From Spironucleus salmonicida (Eukaryota; Fornicata; Diplomonadida; Hexamitidae), in assembly GCA_000497125.2 (NCBI GenBank), contig CM035323.1, forward strand, positions 256,001-320,000: a stretch of DNA of 64,000 bases, written 5' to 3'. Position 1 is the first letter of the stretch, and each line of letters starts with the position of its first letter. The translations under genes were made by a program, and so were the position numbers. The notes beneath the pieces were generated by a model. It was not told where the DNA came from. It saw nothing but the letters and a program-made list of their open reading frames with translations, and ran no database searches. Of the stretch, positions 1 to 10,139 are shown piece after piece.

Positions 1-551
1 AGAATTTGCGAAAGCTGCGATTGGAGCGATTCGGTCGTTATCGCCTTCCAGGCCCGCGCCGGAAGCGGGTCGCTGCCGGTCCCTATGATGCGCAGAATGC
101 TGCCCGTGATCAGGTCCTGCGCCTGGTTCATGTAAATTTGCACGGCCGAAATTTCCACTTCGCTGGACTGCAGGAGGTGGAAAACGGCCATTTGGAAGAC
201 TCCGGGCTCGTTTTATGAGCCGAATAGCGTGTGCGATTTTCCGGCCGACGTGACGCCGTATGAGAGCTCCAGGAGCGGAAATCCCTGTTCTGCGGCCGAA
301 AGGAGCGGAAATAGCGCCTCAAACGCGTCGGAATTCGTCGAATTTGACGGTAGCGCTGTATCGAACTCGTGGGACGTTTCAATTCCGGTGATCGGGTCGT
401 GCGTGATGACAAAATTGCCTTCTGCGCGGATGCAGGGGACGTCGGAAACGCGCTCTTTGGGGAATGCCGGGCGGACGCGCGCAATGACCGAAATCGGAGC
501 GGGCGGTGCTGCGGAGACAGAAGAGGTCAGTTGTGACGCTGTAAGGTCCAT
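1..551 (-). CDS. Kinesin motor protein, N-terminal part (cut by window edge)
   Basis: Only the N-terminal 183 or so residues are in the window; the gene runs off the left edge. The start of the motor domain is visible: the first beta strand with SVIARVRP, then the nucleotide-binding loop YGVTSAGKSHTLFG (canonical kinesins have GQTGSGKTYTM). TAG codons after the P-loop region are read through as Gln. Kinesins are ATP-driven microtubule motors for flagellar and spindle transport. The start at 551 is preferred over an upstream ATG at 602 because a TCCACTCC element sits 10 bases upstream of it, and the upstream ATG would overlap the neighbour's stop region. The subfamily cannot be judged from this fragment. 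Confidence 0.85.
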
Positions 552-561
552 ATTCAAATTT

Positions 562-569
562 GGAGTGGA
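562..569 (-). promoter_or_regulatory. TCCACTCC start-proximal element (kinesin)
   Basis: Exact TCCACTCC on the minus strand, 10 bases upstream of the kinesin ATG. The same octamer recurs just upstream of many other starts in the window, so it is proposed as a core promoter or initiator element. The function is inferred. Confidence 0.5.
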
Positions 570-598
570 TAAAAATTTAGTGACTATTATACATAATT

Positions 599-2317
599 TC
601 ACATTTTGCTGCTAATAAGTTCCATGTCAGTAGCTAAAGCTTTTAGTTTTTCGAATTTGTTGGCGCCTTGGTGCTTAATAGTATTTTAGAATCTTGCGAT
701 ATCTTTTTGTAAATCTACTTTGTCTGAGCAGACTTTCTTGTTTAGCGAATTTATGCTATTTCGCCATGCAATGAGCCGGAAATGGTTTATTTTCGTACTG
801 TCTGGTAGATACTATTCAAAGGAATAATTCCGGATAGTACTGCTGTATTAATTGATCAAGTTTTTAATTTCAACAACGTTCTTAATGTAAGCATTATTGC
901 AGTCTTGGTTATAATACACTTGCTCATTTTTATCTTCAATTTTTATTTTTATTTCTTATATCTTCTACTTAAGATAACTTATATCGCTTTTTGCTTATAA
1001 TTGCTGTTCTTTTAATCTAGGTAGTTGTGCTATCCCATTATTATAGTTTCTAATCATCATATCTAGTTTATTTTTTTGAATAACATCATTATGTGAATTC
1101 TTCTTATCAGAAAAGCATGCATTTAAAACCTATCGAACTCTATCTTCTATGGTGTAATGCTCAGAAATCTTAAAAACCATCTCTTAAAATATTTACTGTT
1201 ATAACCTGTCTGACATTTCAGCTTACTTCTCTATTATCTTAAAATAATTTTCAGTTTTGATATTCCAGCTAAGGTTAGATTTCCCAGTCCATTACTTGTT
1301 TATCTCTGCTTCATACTTTTCAAAATTTTCTTTAAGTTTAAATTCACTAAAAACCAATCTTTCATTAATTTATGAAATAACGGTATTTGTGCGATTTATT
1401 AGCTCCTAAATATACTGATTTTCAATCTAACCCTCTATATTACTTAAGTTTATTTTAGTTAAATAAAAATTAGAAGATTCCAGTAAGCTAAGTGTCTAAA
1501 AACGCTCCTTTTTGACCTAAAAAGTTACCTTTTAGTCTTTCAGTTCACAGTGTGTAAATGTTAACTATTCAAAATGCTTAGCAGTCAATGTATCAAAGAA
1601 ATACATAACTTGCTAACTTTTAATTTTAAAATTACGTAATGTAGCAATTTTCTCAAACTACTACAGTTCTTCATTTACAAAAATTTAGAAAGGAGTGGTG
1701 TTGATTAAGTTTAACAGTAAATTTTAGGGGTTGTAATTATTTTATGATTTGTTTTAATAGGCCTTCATTGACTTAAAATTTACACGATTCTGCTTCAAAA
1801 AAGTGAAATAATTTTCCATTTCTAGCGAGTCAAACAAGTAGTATGACTATATGAAATTAATAATTGTGGAAATATCAATTCCATTTTCTGCATGGATAAA
1901 GAAAGTTCTCGAAATCTTGTTGTTATTGAAGGTCAAAATTTCGTAAATTTGAAGAAAACATGAATCCTATGACTAGTTCTTAAGATCCTGTATTTCGTGC
2001 AGCTTCTCAATCTGCAGGCTAAAGCTGTCTGGCGTAAATCTTGTAAAATTCTCCTGCACATAATGCACTTCCTGTGAATCTAGGTTATCCATCTCGGATT
2101 TTAACCTGCAAGAAATGTACTATGGGCGTACTGCGCTCGCTGTAAACCCTTGCGCAAAATCTTGTACTTTCTAGAGCATATCAGCGTCTCCTAAAAACAG
2201 GAAGCTGGAGTTTGGAGGCGCAGTCTAGAACGTCTCATTTAGCGAATTTTATGGCGGAATAGTCGCAGAATAGTACATGCTTTTGGTGTCCGAAGCAAGA
2301 AAAACTGCCGATTTCAT
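599..2317 (-). CDS. Coiled-coil protein of unknown function (572 aa)
   Basis: An uninterrupted frame of 573 codons when TAA/TAG are read as Gln, ending in TGA; in the standard code it looks like empty AT-rich sequence. The N-terminal ~60 residues are mixed (starts MKSAVFLASDTKS). The rest is rich in Lys, Glu, Asn and Gln with long heptad-like helical stretches, especially residues ~330-520 (for example LKEQQLQAKSDISYLKQKI), so a coiled-coil cytoskeletal or flagellar role is possible. No catalytic motif is seen and I do not recognise the family. It lies 47 bases upstream of the kinesin on the same strand. A CTTCCACA sequence, a variant of the start-proximal element, lies just before the ATG. 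Confidence 0.75.
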
Positions 2318-2460
2318 TCGATATGTGGAAGGAAGTTAAATATATTACTAATTATTATATAATAATATATTTAAAATAAAATTTTTATATATATTAAATT
2401 ATATAATAATATTGTACTGAAAACAGCGTTCTAACTCATCAAATAAGCATACCCAACCGC

Positions 2461-3834
2461 TCACTGCTCGTCTACTTTCCCCGCTTCTTTCAATTTAAAT
2501 TTCAATTCCACATTCATTTCGTCTTTCCGCTCCACATTTGCACCTCCCTTCCTATTTTCCTAAAACCCCTTCCTTTCACACTCCTCGCAGGCCTTCCAAA
2601 TTTCGTCCACTCCACCTCTTTCCCGCTCCTTCAAAGTATACAAATTCACACTCCTTCCTTTTTGCTGCCTTCCACTCCTTCCACTCCTATGGATATAATG
2701 CTCTATATCACTTGCCAAATCGTACTAAATAACGCAATTTACGCCAAAAAAGTCGAGGCCGCGGCAGGCGACGTCCGTGGCCACCAAAACGAGGCTCCGC
2801 TGCTGCCTGAATTTCAAATAATTCACTTTTCGCTCACTTTCGTTCATTGTGCCAATTAAAAGGAGGGAAGGAAAATTCGAATTCAAATTCAATTCTTGAA
2901 AAACCGATTTTGCCGTAGAATTTTCTGAGCAAAAAACGATGAAAGGAGGCCGATTTTCGGTCAAAATTTGCTTCAAAACGAGCGATTTGTGAGCGGATTT
3001 TCCGCAGTTCACGAAGTCGTGAAAAATGTTCTTATTCGCCTTCTGCCGGTTCAAAAAAATTTGCGCTTTATTGGCCAAAAAGGAATTGGCAACCAAATTC
3101 AATTCAGAATTCAAAGTTGCACTTAGGAGCGAAATTTATACATTTTGTTATTATTATATAATATTAAGTATATTATCAATTTTTTTCAAGTTTAGTTTTT
3201 GCAGCAAAGCGTCACATTCGTCGAGAACCAGGTAAGATATCGAAGAAAGCAGCGCCAGCGGGACGGCGTGCGGAGTGGAGATGCCGATTGCGAGTTTTGA
3301 AATTGGCGCTGAAGCGGAGCTCAAAATCGGGAATTTGATGCGCTGCGTAAGCGATAAAGCCGCTTTGTGGACCTGCAGGGCGAGCTCCTTCGTGGGGACG
3401 AGAATTAGCGCTCGCATGCCCTTTTCTGAGCCGTTTAGGAGCGAATTTACGAGTGGGATCAAGTACGCGAGAGTCTTGCCAGAGCCCGTCTGAGCGACTA
3501 AAAGCATGTCCTGGCGGCCCGAAATTGGCCCAAAAGCGAGGCTTTGCGGCAGCGTCGGCACAGTAATTTTTTGTGATTTTAGAGCGGTTTAAAGAGCCGG
3601 AAAAAGACCGGAAAAGGAGCGGAAAAGGTCGTAATTGTAATTTTCGAGCTCTGTATTGGCCTGGGAGAGGTAGGCTGCGTCAGTTTCTGGGGCGCCGTCC
3701 GCCGCTGTGGGCTGCTGCGATTGGATGCAGACAAAATTCGAGGGGTCCTTGTTCTGCTTGTTTCTGATCAGTTCGTAGGTATTGTCCAGTTTCTGCTTGT
3801 TGAATCGGGCGGATTTCGTGAGAAAATTGAACAT
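2461..3834 (-). CDS. DEAD-box (DECD) RNA helicase
   Basis: 457 residues, the size of a minimal DEAD-box helicase. Motifs in order: a Q-motif-like region near residues 80-100, motif I AQTGSGKT, Ia VPTKEL, motif II DECD, motif III SAT, motif [11 protein letters not shown] and motif [10 protein letters not shown]. The DECD-to-SAT spacing matches the family. Such enzymes use ATP to remodel RNA in ribosome assembly, splicing or decay; the paralogue is not assigned. The start at 3834 was chosen because the Q-motif lies upstream of the internal GTG at 3561. TTTCCACTTC, a variant of the start element, lies 5-10 bases upstream. The gene is divergent from the coiled-coil gene at 3907. Confidence 0.9.
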
Positions 3835-3906
3835 TATGAAGTGGAAAGGAAAAAGAAAAAATTATATTAAACATATAATAATGATAATTATTTTTTAAGC
3901 GATAAA

Positions 3907-4638
3907 ATGTTTAGCGGGTATTTTTAACCAAAAGAAGCGCAAAAGCAGAATCTGGACGTATTAGCGCTATCTGGCGACGATTTGACCGATATTAACGACT
4001 TTGAGCCGCTGGAACCATCCTACATCACGCAATCCCACATCAGCGAAATCGCCTCCCAACTCCACTCCACAAGGCTCAGAATTACCAATTTAATAGCTAA
4101 CTAAGCCAAATATACCGCAATTTTAACGCTCCAAATCGCCAGCGAACGGTAGAAAAAGGAGCGAATTTTCGAGCAGAAACTATCCAAATCCGCCGTTTTG
4201 GCCCGCAAATTCGAGCTGCAAATTGCGCTCGAAGCCCGAAAGTCGGAGCTGCAGCTGCAGGGCAGCGAATAGCGCGCCGCCGTCCGCGCCGCCAGGAATT
4301 CCGCGCTCGCGGAAAGGCGCCGCGGGGCCCAAAAATGCAGAGAGGCGCGAGAGCGCGATTTTGAAATTTCGAGGCGCCAGGAAAGTGATATAATGAGCAG
4401 CAAAAAGGAGCGGGTCAGCGCGTCCAGGCGGTCGATTTGGGCTGGTTCGGGGTCAGCGCGGGGCGAGGAGATTCGCAGGGGGCGGGAAAGCGAATAGTTG
4501 GGGCTGAAAAGGCAGTTGCAGAGCCGAAAAGCCGAGTTGGCGGAGCTGCTGGGAATAGAGAAACTGGAGCTCGAAAAATCGGTCGATTTGAAGAAAAAGT
4601 GCGTGCTGCAGGAAGCGAAATTGCTGGGCATGCTGTGA
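3907..4638 (+). CDS. Coiled-coil protein of unknown function (243 aa)
   Basis: 244 codons from ATG to TGA with TAA/TAG as Gln. The first ~60 residues are acidic (LSGDDLTDINDFEPLEP). The rest is an Ala/Arg/Glu/Lys-rich continuous helix (for example LARKFELQIALEARKSEL), typical of a long coiled coil. No enzyme motif is visible. It could be a structural or adaptor protein of the cytoskeleton. It starts 72 bases from the divergently transcribed DEAD-box gene. No clear TCCACTCC element is seen before its ATG. Confidence 0.65.
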
Positions 4639-4825
4639 GGGGTTGGGGGTTGGGGGGGGGGTGAAAATTTCGTATTTGTGTTTAAGGCGGGCTGGGGCGT
4701 AACTTTACCGCCAGAATGTCAGGAAATCACTGGCGCGGGATAAAGCGCCTGGGGGTCAATTAAATAATATATGTTAAATGATATATTTTAAATAATTTAT
4801 TTTAAATGATATATTTTAAACAATT
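4639..4825. other. Short AT-rich spacer before tRNA gene
   Basis: A G-rich patch follows the stop codon, then imperfect repeats of AAATRATATATTTTAA at about 4760-4822. No gene seen. Confidence 0.4.
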
Positions 4826-4899
4826 TACCCCATAAGGGACTCGAACCCTCAACCTCTAACTTAGAAGGCTAGCGCTCTATCCAATTGAGCTAATGGGGC
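4826..4899 (-). tRNA. tRNA-Arg (anticodon UCU)
   Basis: A complete cloverleaf folds on the minus strand: 7-bp acceptor arm GCCCCAT/ATGGGGT (the first pair is G-U), D arm with A-box TTAGCTCAATTGG, anticodon stem CTAGC/GTTAG with loop CTTCTAA (anticodon TCT), and T arm with GGTTCGAGTCC matching the B-box. No intron. It decodes AGA and probably AGG. Transcription by RNA polymerase III is expected from the internal A and B boxes. Confidence 0.95.
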
Positions 4900-5056
4900 A
4901 TGTAAATTCTAAATTTATTATACTTTAATTAAATTCAAATATCAATATTTATTACAGCAAAAATTACTATCCAATTTCCACCGTTTAAGCCGCAAAATGC
5001 ATCCCAAACTGGCCCAAGCATTTCCGGCGCGTTCGCCCACCCATTCCTTTATTTGC

Positions 5057-5064
5057 TCCACTCC
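5057..5064 (+). promoter_or_regulatory. TCCACTCC start-proximal element (GT21)
   Basis: Exact octamer 14 bases upstream of the ATG at 5079. It supports that start over an earlier ATG at 4997, which is in a different frame. Confidence 0.45.
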
Positions 5065-5078
5065 TGCGAACCCCTACA

Positions 5079-6401
5079 ATGCTCCCCCTCTGCACCCTCG
5101 CCGCAGCGCTCGTTTTCGGGCAGCTTTTCCGCCGTTTGGGGGCCCGATTCCGCCCGTTTGGGGGCCAGAAATCGCACGCGCCGCTCCAATTTCTGGCTGC
5201 CAGCGACGCCCAAAACGCAGAAATCAGCAGCATCCTGCTGCCCTGCACGGGCCGCTACGACCAGCCAGCGCAGGCGCTGAAGTGGCTCGCAATTCTGGCC
5301 GCTCGCCTCCCAAAGCAGGTCATGTTTTTGGTGGAGTCGGCCAGCGACCCTGCCCTAGGGCACATTTTCCAGTTCTTGGTCGGGATCGGTCTGGAAGCGA
5401 CTTGCGAGATCTAGCGCTGCGGCGGATAAAACTGTGATCAGAACGGCTAGTTGCTTTCTGAGGGTGAAAATTGGCCGTTCCCTGCCTCCACGGTCCAAAT
5501 TGTGATCTCCGGGACTTCTTACGACAAATCGCAGAAGATTCACGGGCTCCTCGCCGCTTTACCGCTTGCAGGGGGCGTGAATTTGGTCGTTCTGGACGAT
5601 GACGTGTTGGTTCAAGCATAGCTGCTGCCAAACTTGGTGAATTCGCTGAAATAAAGTGATATAACGACGGGATATTCTGTAGAATATCCTATTAATAACA
5701 GGAACTACTGGAGCCTGATGATATGCGCTTATCGCGCCATAAACTTGATATCTTTTTCAGGCCCGTAGCCGCCTTTCCTTTGGGGCGGAATGTTCGCGAT
5801 AACGCGGGCGAAATTCGACGAATTTGAAGTGGAAAAGCTATATCAGGACCACTGCTACAGCGAGGACATGAGCCTCTCATTTCTGGCGCGGCAGCGCGGG
5901 CTTAGCATCGGAACAAATTCAGGGTTACTGGCCTCGAACCAAGTCGCTGACGTCAGCTTTATGCAGTATGCCAACTACACCAAAAGATAATTGTACGTTT
6001 TGACGATGTACACCAATAAGGCACATTTTATCTAAAACACACTCATGCTGATGGGGATCGCGTTAGGAGGACTGTTCGTGAACTGCATTCTGGGATTCGC
6101 CGTTTTTCAAGTTTGTAGCGTGGAATTATTATATTAACATTATTATATGGTAATATACATCGTTTGTATTTTTTGGGTCGGAAAAAGTGTAAATGTGGCT
6201 ATCTCGGGCTGCCTAGCCTAGCTGGGGCAAAGTGTAGAGTTAGGGGACTTCCGAATGGGACTGGCGATGGTGGCACATTTGGCACTCCTACCAGTCTTCG
6301 TTCTGTAGGTAGTGTGCACTCGTAGAATTCAGTGGGGCCGGTCGATTTTTGAGCGCCGCGACGGTCGTGTTTTCAGGGTTTTCAAGGATCTTTCGGAGTG
6401 A
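5079..6401 (+). CDS. GT21-type glycosyltransferase (ceramide glucosyltransferase-like)
   Basis: 440 residues with an N-terminal hydrophobic segment (LCTLAAALVFGQLF) and two or three C-terminal membrane segments. The GT-A core shows the DDD metal-binding motif in VVLDDDVLV, the acceptor loop GGMFAITRAKFDEF, the EDM catalytic acid region and a QxxNxTKR segment in the place of the family's Q/RxxRW. This matches ceramide glucosyltransferase-like enzymes, which build glycosphingolipids at ER/Golgi membranes from UDP-sugar. Seven or more in-frame TAA/TAG codons sit between conserved motifs, so this gene is good evidence for the code. The lipid and sugar specificity cannot be read. Confidence 0.8.
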
Positions 6402-6725
6402 AACATATACTGTCAAATAATCTAGAGTAATATCGATCAAATAGAAAGGAATGAAATAAATATAGTATTATTATATATGAATAAATCTAATATTAATACG
6501 CATTTATTATATGATTTCACTCCTTCGATCGATCATCCGGATTTCCGTTATTAGTCTCTACATGGCGAAGTAAAATGTGAAGGATGTATATCGCAATTGT
6601 CTACATTATACGCGCTTCATAGGACAGTACAGCTATGATAGCCGTCGCTAGGGCAAACACTTTTTCAATTTTCTATATTACATATTTTAAATAAATTAGG
6701 TGAGTTTGGTAGTAAAGAGATAATA
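6402..6725. other. AT-rich spacer
   Basis: Frequent TGA in all forward frames. Contains a TATTATTATATATGA run. Nothing supported. Confidence 0.4.
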
Positions 6726-7358
6726 TCACTTGTTTCCAAGCAGGAACATTATTTCCATGCACCAGTCCAAACTTTCGTTATTTACACATGCTATAGCGTC
6801 AAATTACCTATCACCAAATTTTTTGAAGGTTAAATCACCATTTTCACCACCCGCAAAAGCTCTTAATCCCTAGAATCCGTCATCTCCTACAACTAATATG
6901 ATAATAGAGCCGTGCGACATTTTACACTCTTCGTTAAAGCAGCATCTGCTTATTTCGTATACCCTAGATGGCTTTGTCGATATTATCTTTTGCTTTGTAA
7001 TAGTGCGTCTAGCCTAAAGCTATTCTATCACCGTGTCATTTATTACTTATTACTTTAATTCGCTGATTTCCGTCTTATAAGCATAATTTTCTAAATTTAA
7101 ATCTCTAATCTTAGATGTTGAAAATTCCCCTGCACGTATTTAAAAATTCATGCCGCGAATTCTTGTTATTAAGAAATCAGCACAAAGCTATGCTCCTGGG
7201 CCAAAAATAATAAGCTAGTGGTCACTTTGTGAGAAAGGTATTTTAAGTTCTGACACGTCTTCAGTTACCTTATCAAATTTGAAATCTAATGAGTTGAAGC
7301 GTACTGATTTAGGAGTGAATAGTATGTCAGACTAAATATCAACTTTAATCTGGCGCAT
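6726..7358 (-). CDS. Hypothetical protein (210 aa)
   Basis: 211 codons open with TAA/TAG as Gln and closed by TGA. The protein is mixed alpha/beta in character, with hydrophobic strands QLIIFGPG and GSIIILVVGDDGF and an ISRCCFNEECKMSH stretch with three Cys and one His that could bind metal. No family is recognised. It is convergent with nothing nearby and divergent from the La-motif candidate at 7488. No start-proximal TCCACTCC is seen, so the start is less certain. Confidence 0.55.
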
Positions 7359-7487
7359 TTAAAATATATAGACAATACCTATTAAATATAATTAATAATA
7401 TGTTATGAGAATTATTTATTTTATAAATATAATTTTTAGTTTTGTATAATAATTATATTACCCTTCCAATAACCACTTCACTTGATA

Positions 7488-8303
7488 ATGTCTAATTAAA
7501 CTCACCCAGTCACCTAATTTGTCAATGAGTTTTTTGCACCAGATCGTGTACTTCTATCACCAGAACTTTTCTATCAGCTCGATTAAGATATTGCTCTTAC
7601 ATTTGATCAGGCAATGAAAATCCCAGTATTTAATTAAAAAATGACACAGTATGGTGAAACGGCTTTCATCGATGCTATCAACCGCTCAGAAACAGTTCAG
7701 CTATACAATAACAAAATATAGTTAAAACTGAAGTCAAAACCTCTAAAAATTTGCATTTGCAAAACTGGAATCACCTCAGTTGATATATAGGATCTGCTTA
7801 AAAGCTTAGAAATTGTGAAACTAGATCGTTTCTCAGTAATGGCAACCCTAACTTTTGACGAAGAGAAAACGACCAGTGCATCTCTGCAAGCATGCCTTGA
7901 AAGTGCTGGATTCTAAAAAATTTCATTTTAAAATGAGCCCCTGCGTGATGCTTTTAGAAGAATCACAATGGCTGGTGGAATTACCCCGGCACAAGTAAAG
8001 GAAATCCATGACAATTATCATAAGGCTCTTAATGACAAATTAGTAGCTTCAAAGCCCAAAGGTGTTTATGATATGAAGACAGAGGAATTCAAGAAGGAAA
8101 GTGGTTATGGAAAGGATATTGAGGTTCAAGCAACCAAATTAAGGGAATTCATAAAAGATGTTTACGACGGAAAGAAGGAGTGGAAAACGGTAGAAATGGC
8201 TTCCTCCCCTGTAGTCAGCAAGAATGCGGCTAAAAGATTATGGTGCAACGAGAAGCAAAGAAATGGTAAGAAGCTTGAAAAAGAGGTCGAATAAACGGAG
8301 TGA
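7488..8303 (+). CDS. La-motif RNA-binding protein candidate (271 aa)
   Basis: 272 codons ending in TGA. The N-terminal ~80 residues (VTQFVNEFFAPDRVLLSPEL, then ...TFDQAMKIPVF...) have the spacing of a La motif: an aromatic-rich helix, a short DRVLLSPELF-like loop, a helix, then AFIDAINRSETVQL, which corresponds to the end of the winged helix. A basic C-terminal half (KKEWKTVEMAS..., KNAAKRLWCNEKQRNGKK) would suit RNA binding. La proteins bind the 3' oligoU ends of Pol III transcripts. The match is by eye only; canonical YF and RM residues are partly changed. CCACTTCAC lies 7-16 bases upstream of the ATG. Confidence 0.5.
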
Positions 8304-8311
8304 TTTCTCTT

Positions 8312-8671
8312 ATGAAATAGTTTTCAGTTCACTCTATACCACGGGCTTAGCGATTTAAAAATCTCTTCTAAGACCTCAAGTTTAGCAATTTCAAATTGAA
8401 TTCCATTTTCCACTCCAATTTCTCGAAGCTCAGGGGCCTGCTAATTTCTGTTAAAGCCTCCCCTGTTGCGAGTTTCGGTATCAGCACGGAAAACTTCATC
8501 GAAAAGGTAATGGAAAACCCTGTTATTCTGTCCCAGCGGATCGATGATTTTCCAGAGCTAGAAAATGATTTTCGGCGGTAATATCACAGAATTGGAGTGA
8601 AAAACCAATTTAAAAATGAAATTGAAGGCCAGCACTTTAAGGAAATTTGCAACAATTTCAGCGAAATTTGA
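8312..8671 (+). other. Protein-like open frame antisense to the 374-aa gene
   Basis: A 119-codon ATG-to-TGA frame on the plus strand, fully antisense to the C-terminal third of the minus-strand ORF 8324-9448. Its translation is hydrophilic and protein-like (FIEKVMENPVILSQRIDDF), and a further protein-like stretch (NNAIYDHGNNKGKYW) follows in another frame at about 8707-8800. It may be a decayed gene, or a shadow of the minus-strand gene. Confidence 0.25.
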
Positions 8672-9448
8672 ACCGCGCAAAAAGCTTGAAAAATACAGCA
8701 AAACGCACTAAATAACGCTATTTACGATCATGGTAATAACAAAGGGAAATACTGGAAACCGCAGAGCAAAAACGAGCTGGCAGCTCAGATTTTGACCATT
8801 TTGATACCCGTAAATTTTTAATTTGTAAAATAATTTTTATATATTATTATATATTCTACTGAATATATTTGGAAGCCGTAGAATAATCTCAAAATAAAAA
8901 TTACCGGCTTTACTCGTATTTTCACCAATGCCCTAAATGGCCTCTGTATAAGACGTCCCGACGACAATCTGCGAGTTCGTTTTGTCCAAAAACGCGTTGT
9001 ACGGCGCTGCCAGAATTTGCTGGGAAATGAAAAAAGGAACGGGATAAATTTTTGACAAAATTCTTTCCACTTCACTTCGCGGAGTGGGAATGGAACCCAC
9101 CACCAGTGGACTTTGAACAGTTTTTTCGAAATATTTCGAATTTGGGTCAAAAAATCTTTCGGAAATTTGGAAGTAGAAAATTTCGTCAAAGCGATAATGC
9201 GTTTTTAGGGGATAAAAAGTCGATAAATTAGCGGTTTGGTCAGCCAAAAACTGGTGCACATTCCGGCCGTTTCGGGTGAAAATAAGCGAAATTTCAGTGT
9301 TTTCAGGCACGATTTTGTACTGAAATTGCGTTTTCAGCTGCAGCTGCGCGATGAGGAAAATCTCGCGAATTGAGAGGTCTTAGACCGATTTCGTGAAGGA
9401 AATTTTCGGCCCTTTCGTTCTGCAGTAGAAAAAAATCTCGTAGAACAT
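8324..9448 (-). CDS. Hypothetical protein (374 aa), C-terminal half uncertain
   Basis: 375 codons open and closed by TGA. Residues 1-170 read as a soluble domain, with a possible ubiquitin-like fold at the N-terminus (PKISFTKSVQDLSIREIF). Residues ~200-270 are hydrophobic (LVFALRFPVFPFVITMIV) and might be membrane segments. However, the plus strand opposite this part also carries a protein-like open frame, so the real protein may end earlier or the hydrophobicity may be an antisense artefact. CTTCCACC lies ~55 bases upstream of the start. No family recognised. Confidence 0.5.
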
Positions 9449-9484
9449 TTTTAAATAATGTATATTAATATATAATAATATGGT

Positions 9485-10093
9485 TCAGTCAAAAGATGGT
9501 GGAAGGGAGGAAAAATCGGGTTACTAATATTAATATTATATATTATTAGGATAAGTTTGCTGGGGGTGATTATTATTGGGTGATTAGAGATTATTATTGG
9601 GTTATTAGAGATTTTAACAAGCAAATTGACAGCTTTAAGAAGCAAATTGGTCGGTTGGTTAGGGGTTATTTTAATTCACGGCCCAATTTTTAGCGTAATC
9701 GTCGTATCCGTAATTTTGAGGCTCGTAGTTCAAATTCATCTCATCTACTTGGTAGGAACTGGTTTATTGCTGCATTTAGGGCTGTTAGAGGTACTGCTAA
9801 TCGTATTAGTTTTGCTGCTATTGCTAGTTGCTGTTATTCTACTAATAGTTCTATTACTAGCCAGGATATTCGTTCCTGACGTCATAGTTCGATTGCTGTG
9901 TATGGTAGCTCTACTGTTATTATTAGTATTGTGCTTATTAGTATTACTATTAATATTACTATTAGTACTGCTCATCGTATTGTTGGCTCTACTTTTTGTG
10001 CTTTCCGAATGGCAGCGAGCCGGAAATGTCATTTGTCAGTTCGTTCGTCACATTCCCGATAGCGCCCTCAATTGCGTTTTTAATGAATTCCAT
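9485..10093 (-). CDS. Glutamine-rich prion-like protein (202 aa)
   Basis: The first ~34 residues form an amphipathic segment (MEFIKNAIEGAIGNVTNEL, then SGSLPFGKHKK). The rest is a Gln/Asn/Tyr-rich low-complexity region with runs such as YQQQYQQQYQQ, PQMQQQ and PNNNHPQQ. About 36 of its Gln codons are TAA or TAG, so in the standard code this looks like a stop-filled repeat. Composition resembles yeast prion or condensate-forming domains; a tethering or granule role is an inference. The opposite strand shows a false Leu/Val-rich ORF that is only the complement of this repeat. It begins a minus-strand run with the next two genes upstream. Confidence 0.7.
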
Positions 10094-10139
10094 TTCTGAG
10101 GCAAGTAGGGTTGGTATATAATAATTGAGATGCAGAAAT

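Noticed and set aside
4101-4631. Minus-strand Ser/Arg-rich ORF of 176 codons
   Set aside because: Antisense of the plus-strand coiled-coil gene; the Ser-rich sequence is the complement of its Ala/Arg/Glu codons.
4997-5437. Plus-strand 146-codon ORF starting MHPKLAQ
   Set aside because: Different frame from the GT21 enzyme, Pro/Arg-rich, and ends inside the conserved domain of the real gene.
9626-10099. Plus-strand Leu/Val-rich ORF of 157 codons resembling a membrane protein
   Set aside because: It is the complement of the TAA/TAG-rich glutamine repeat of the minus-strand gene; the repeat alone produces the hydrophobic run.
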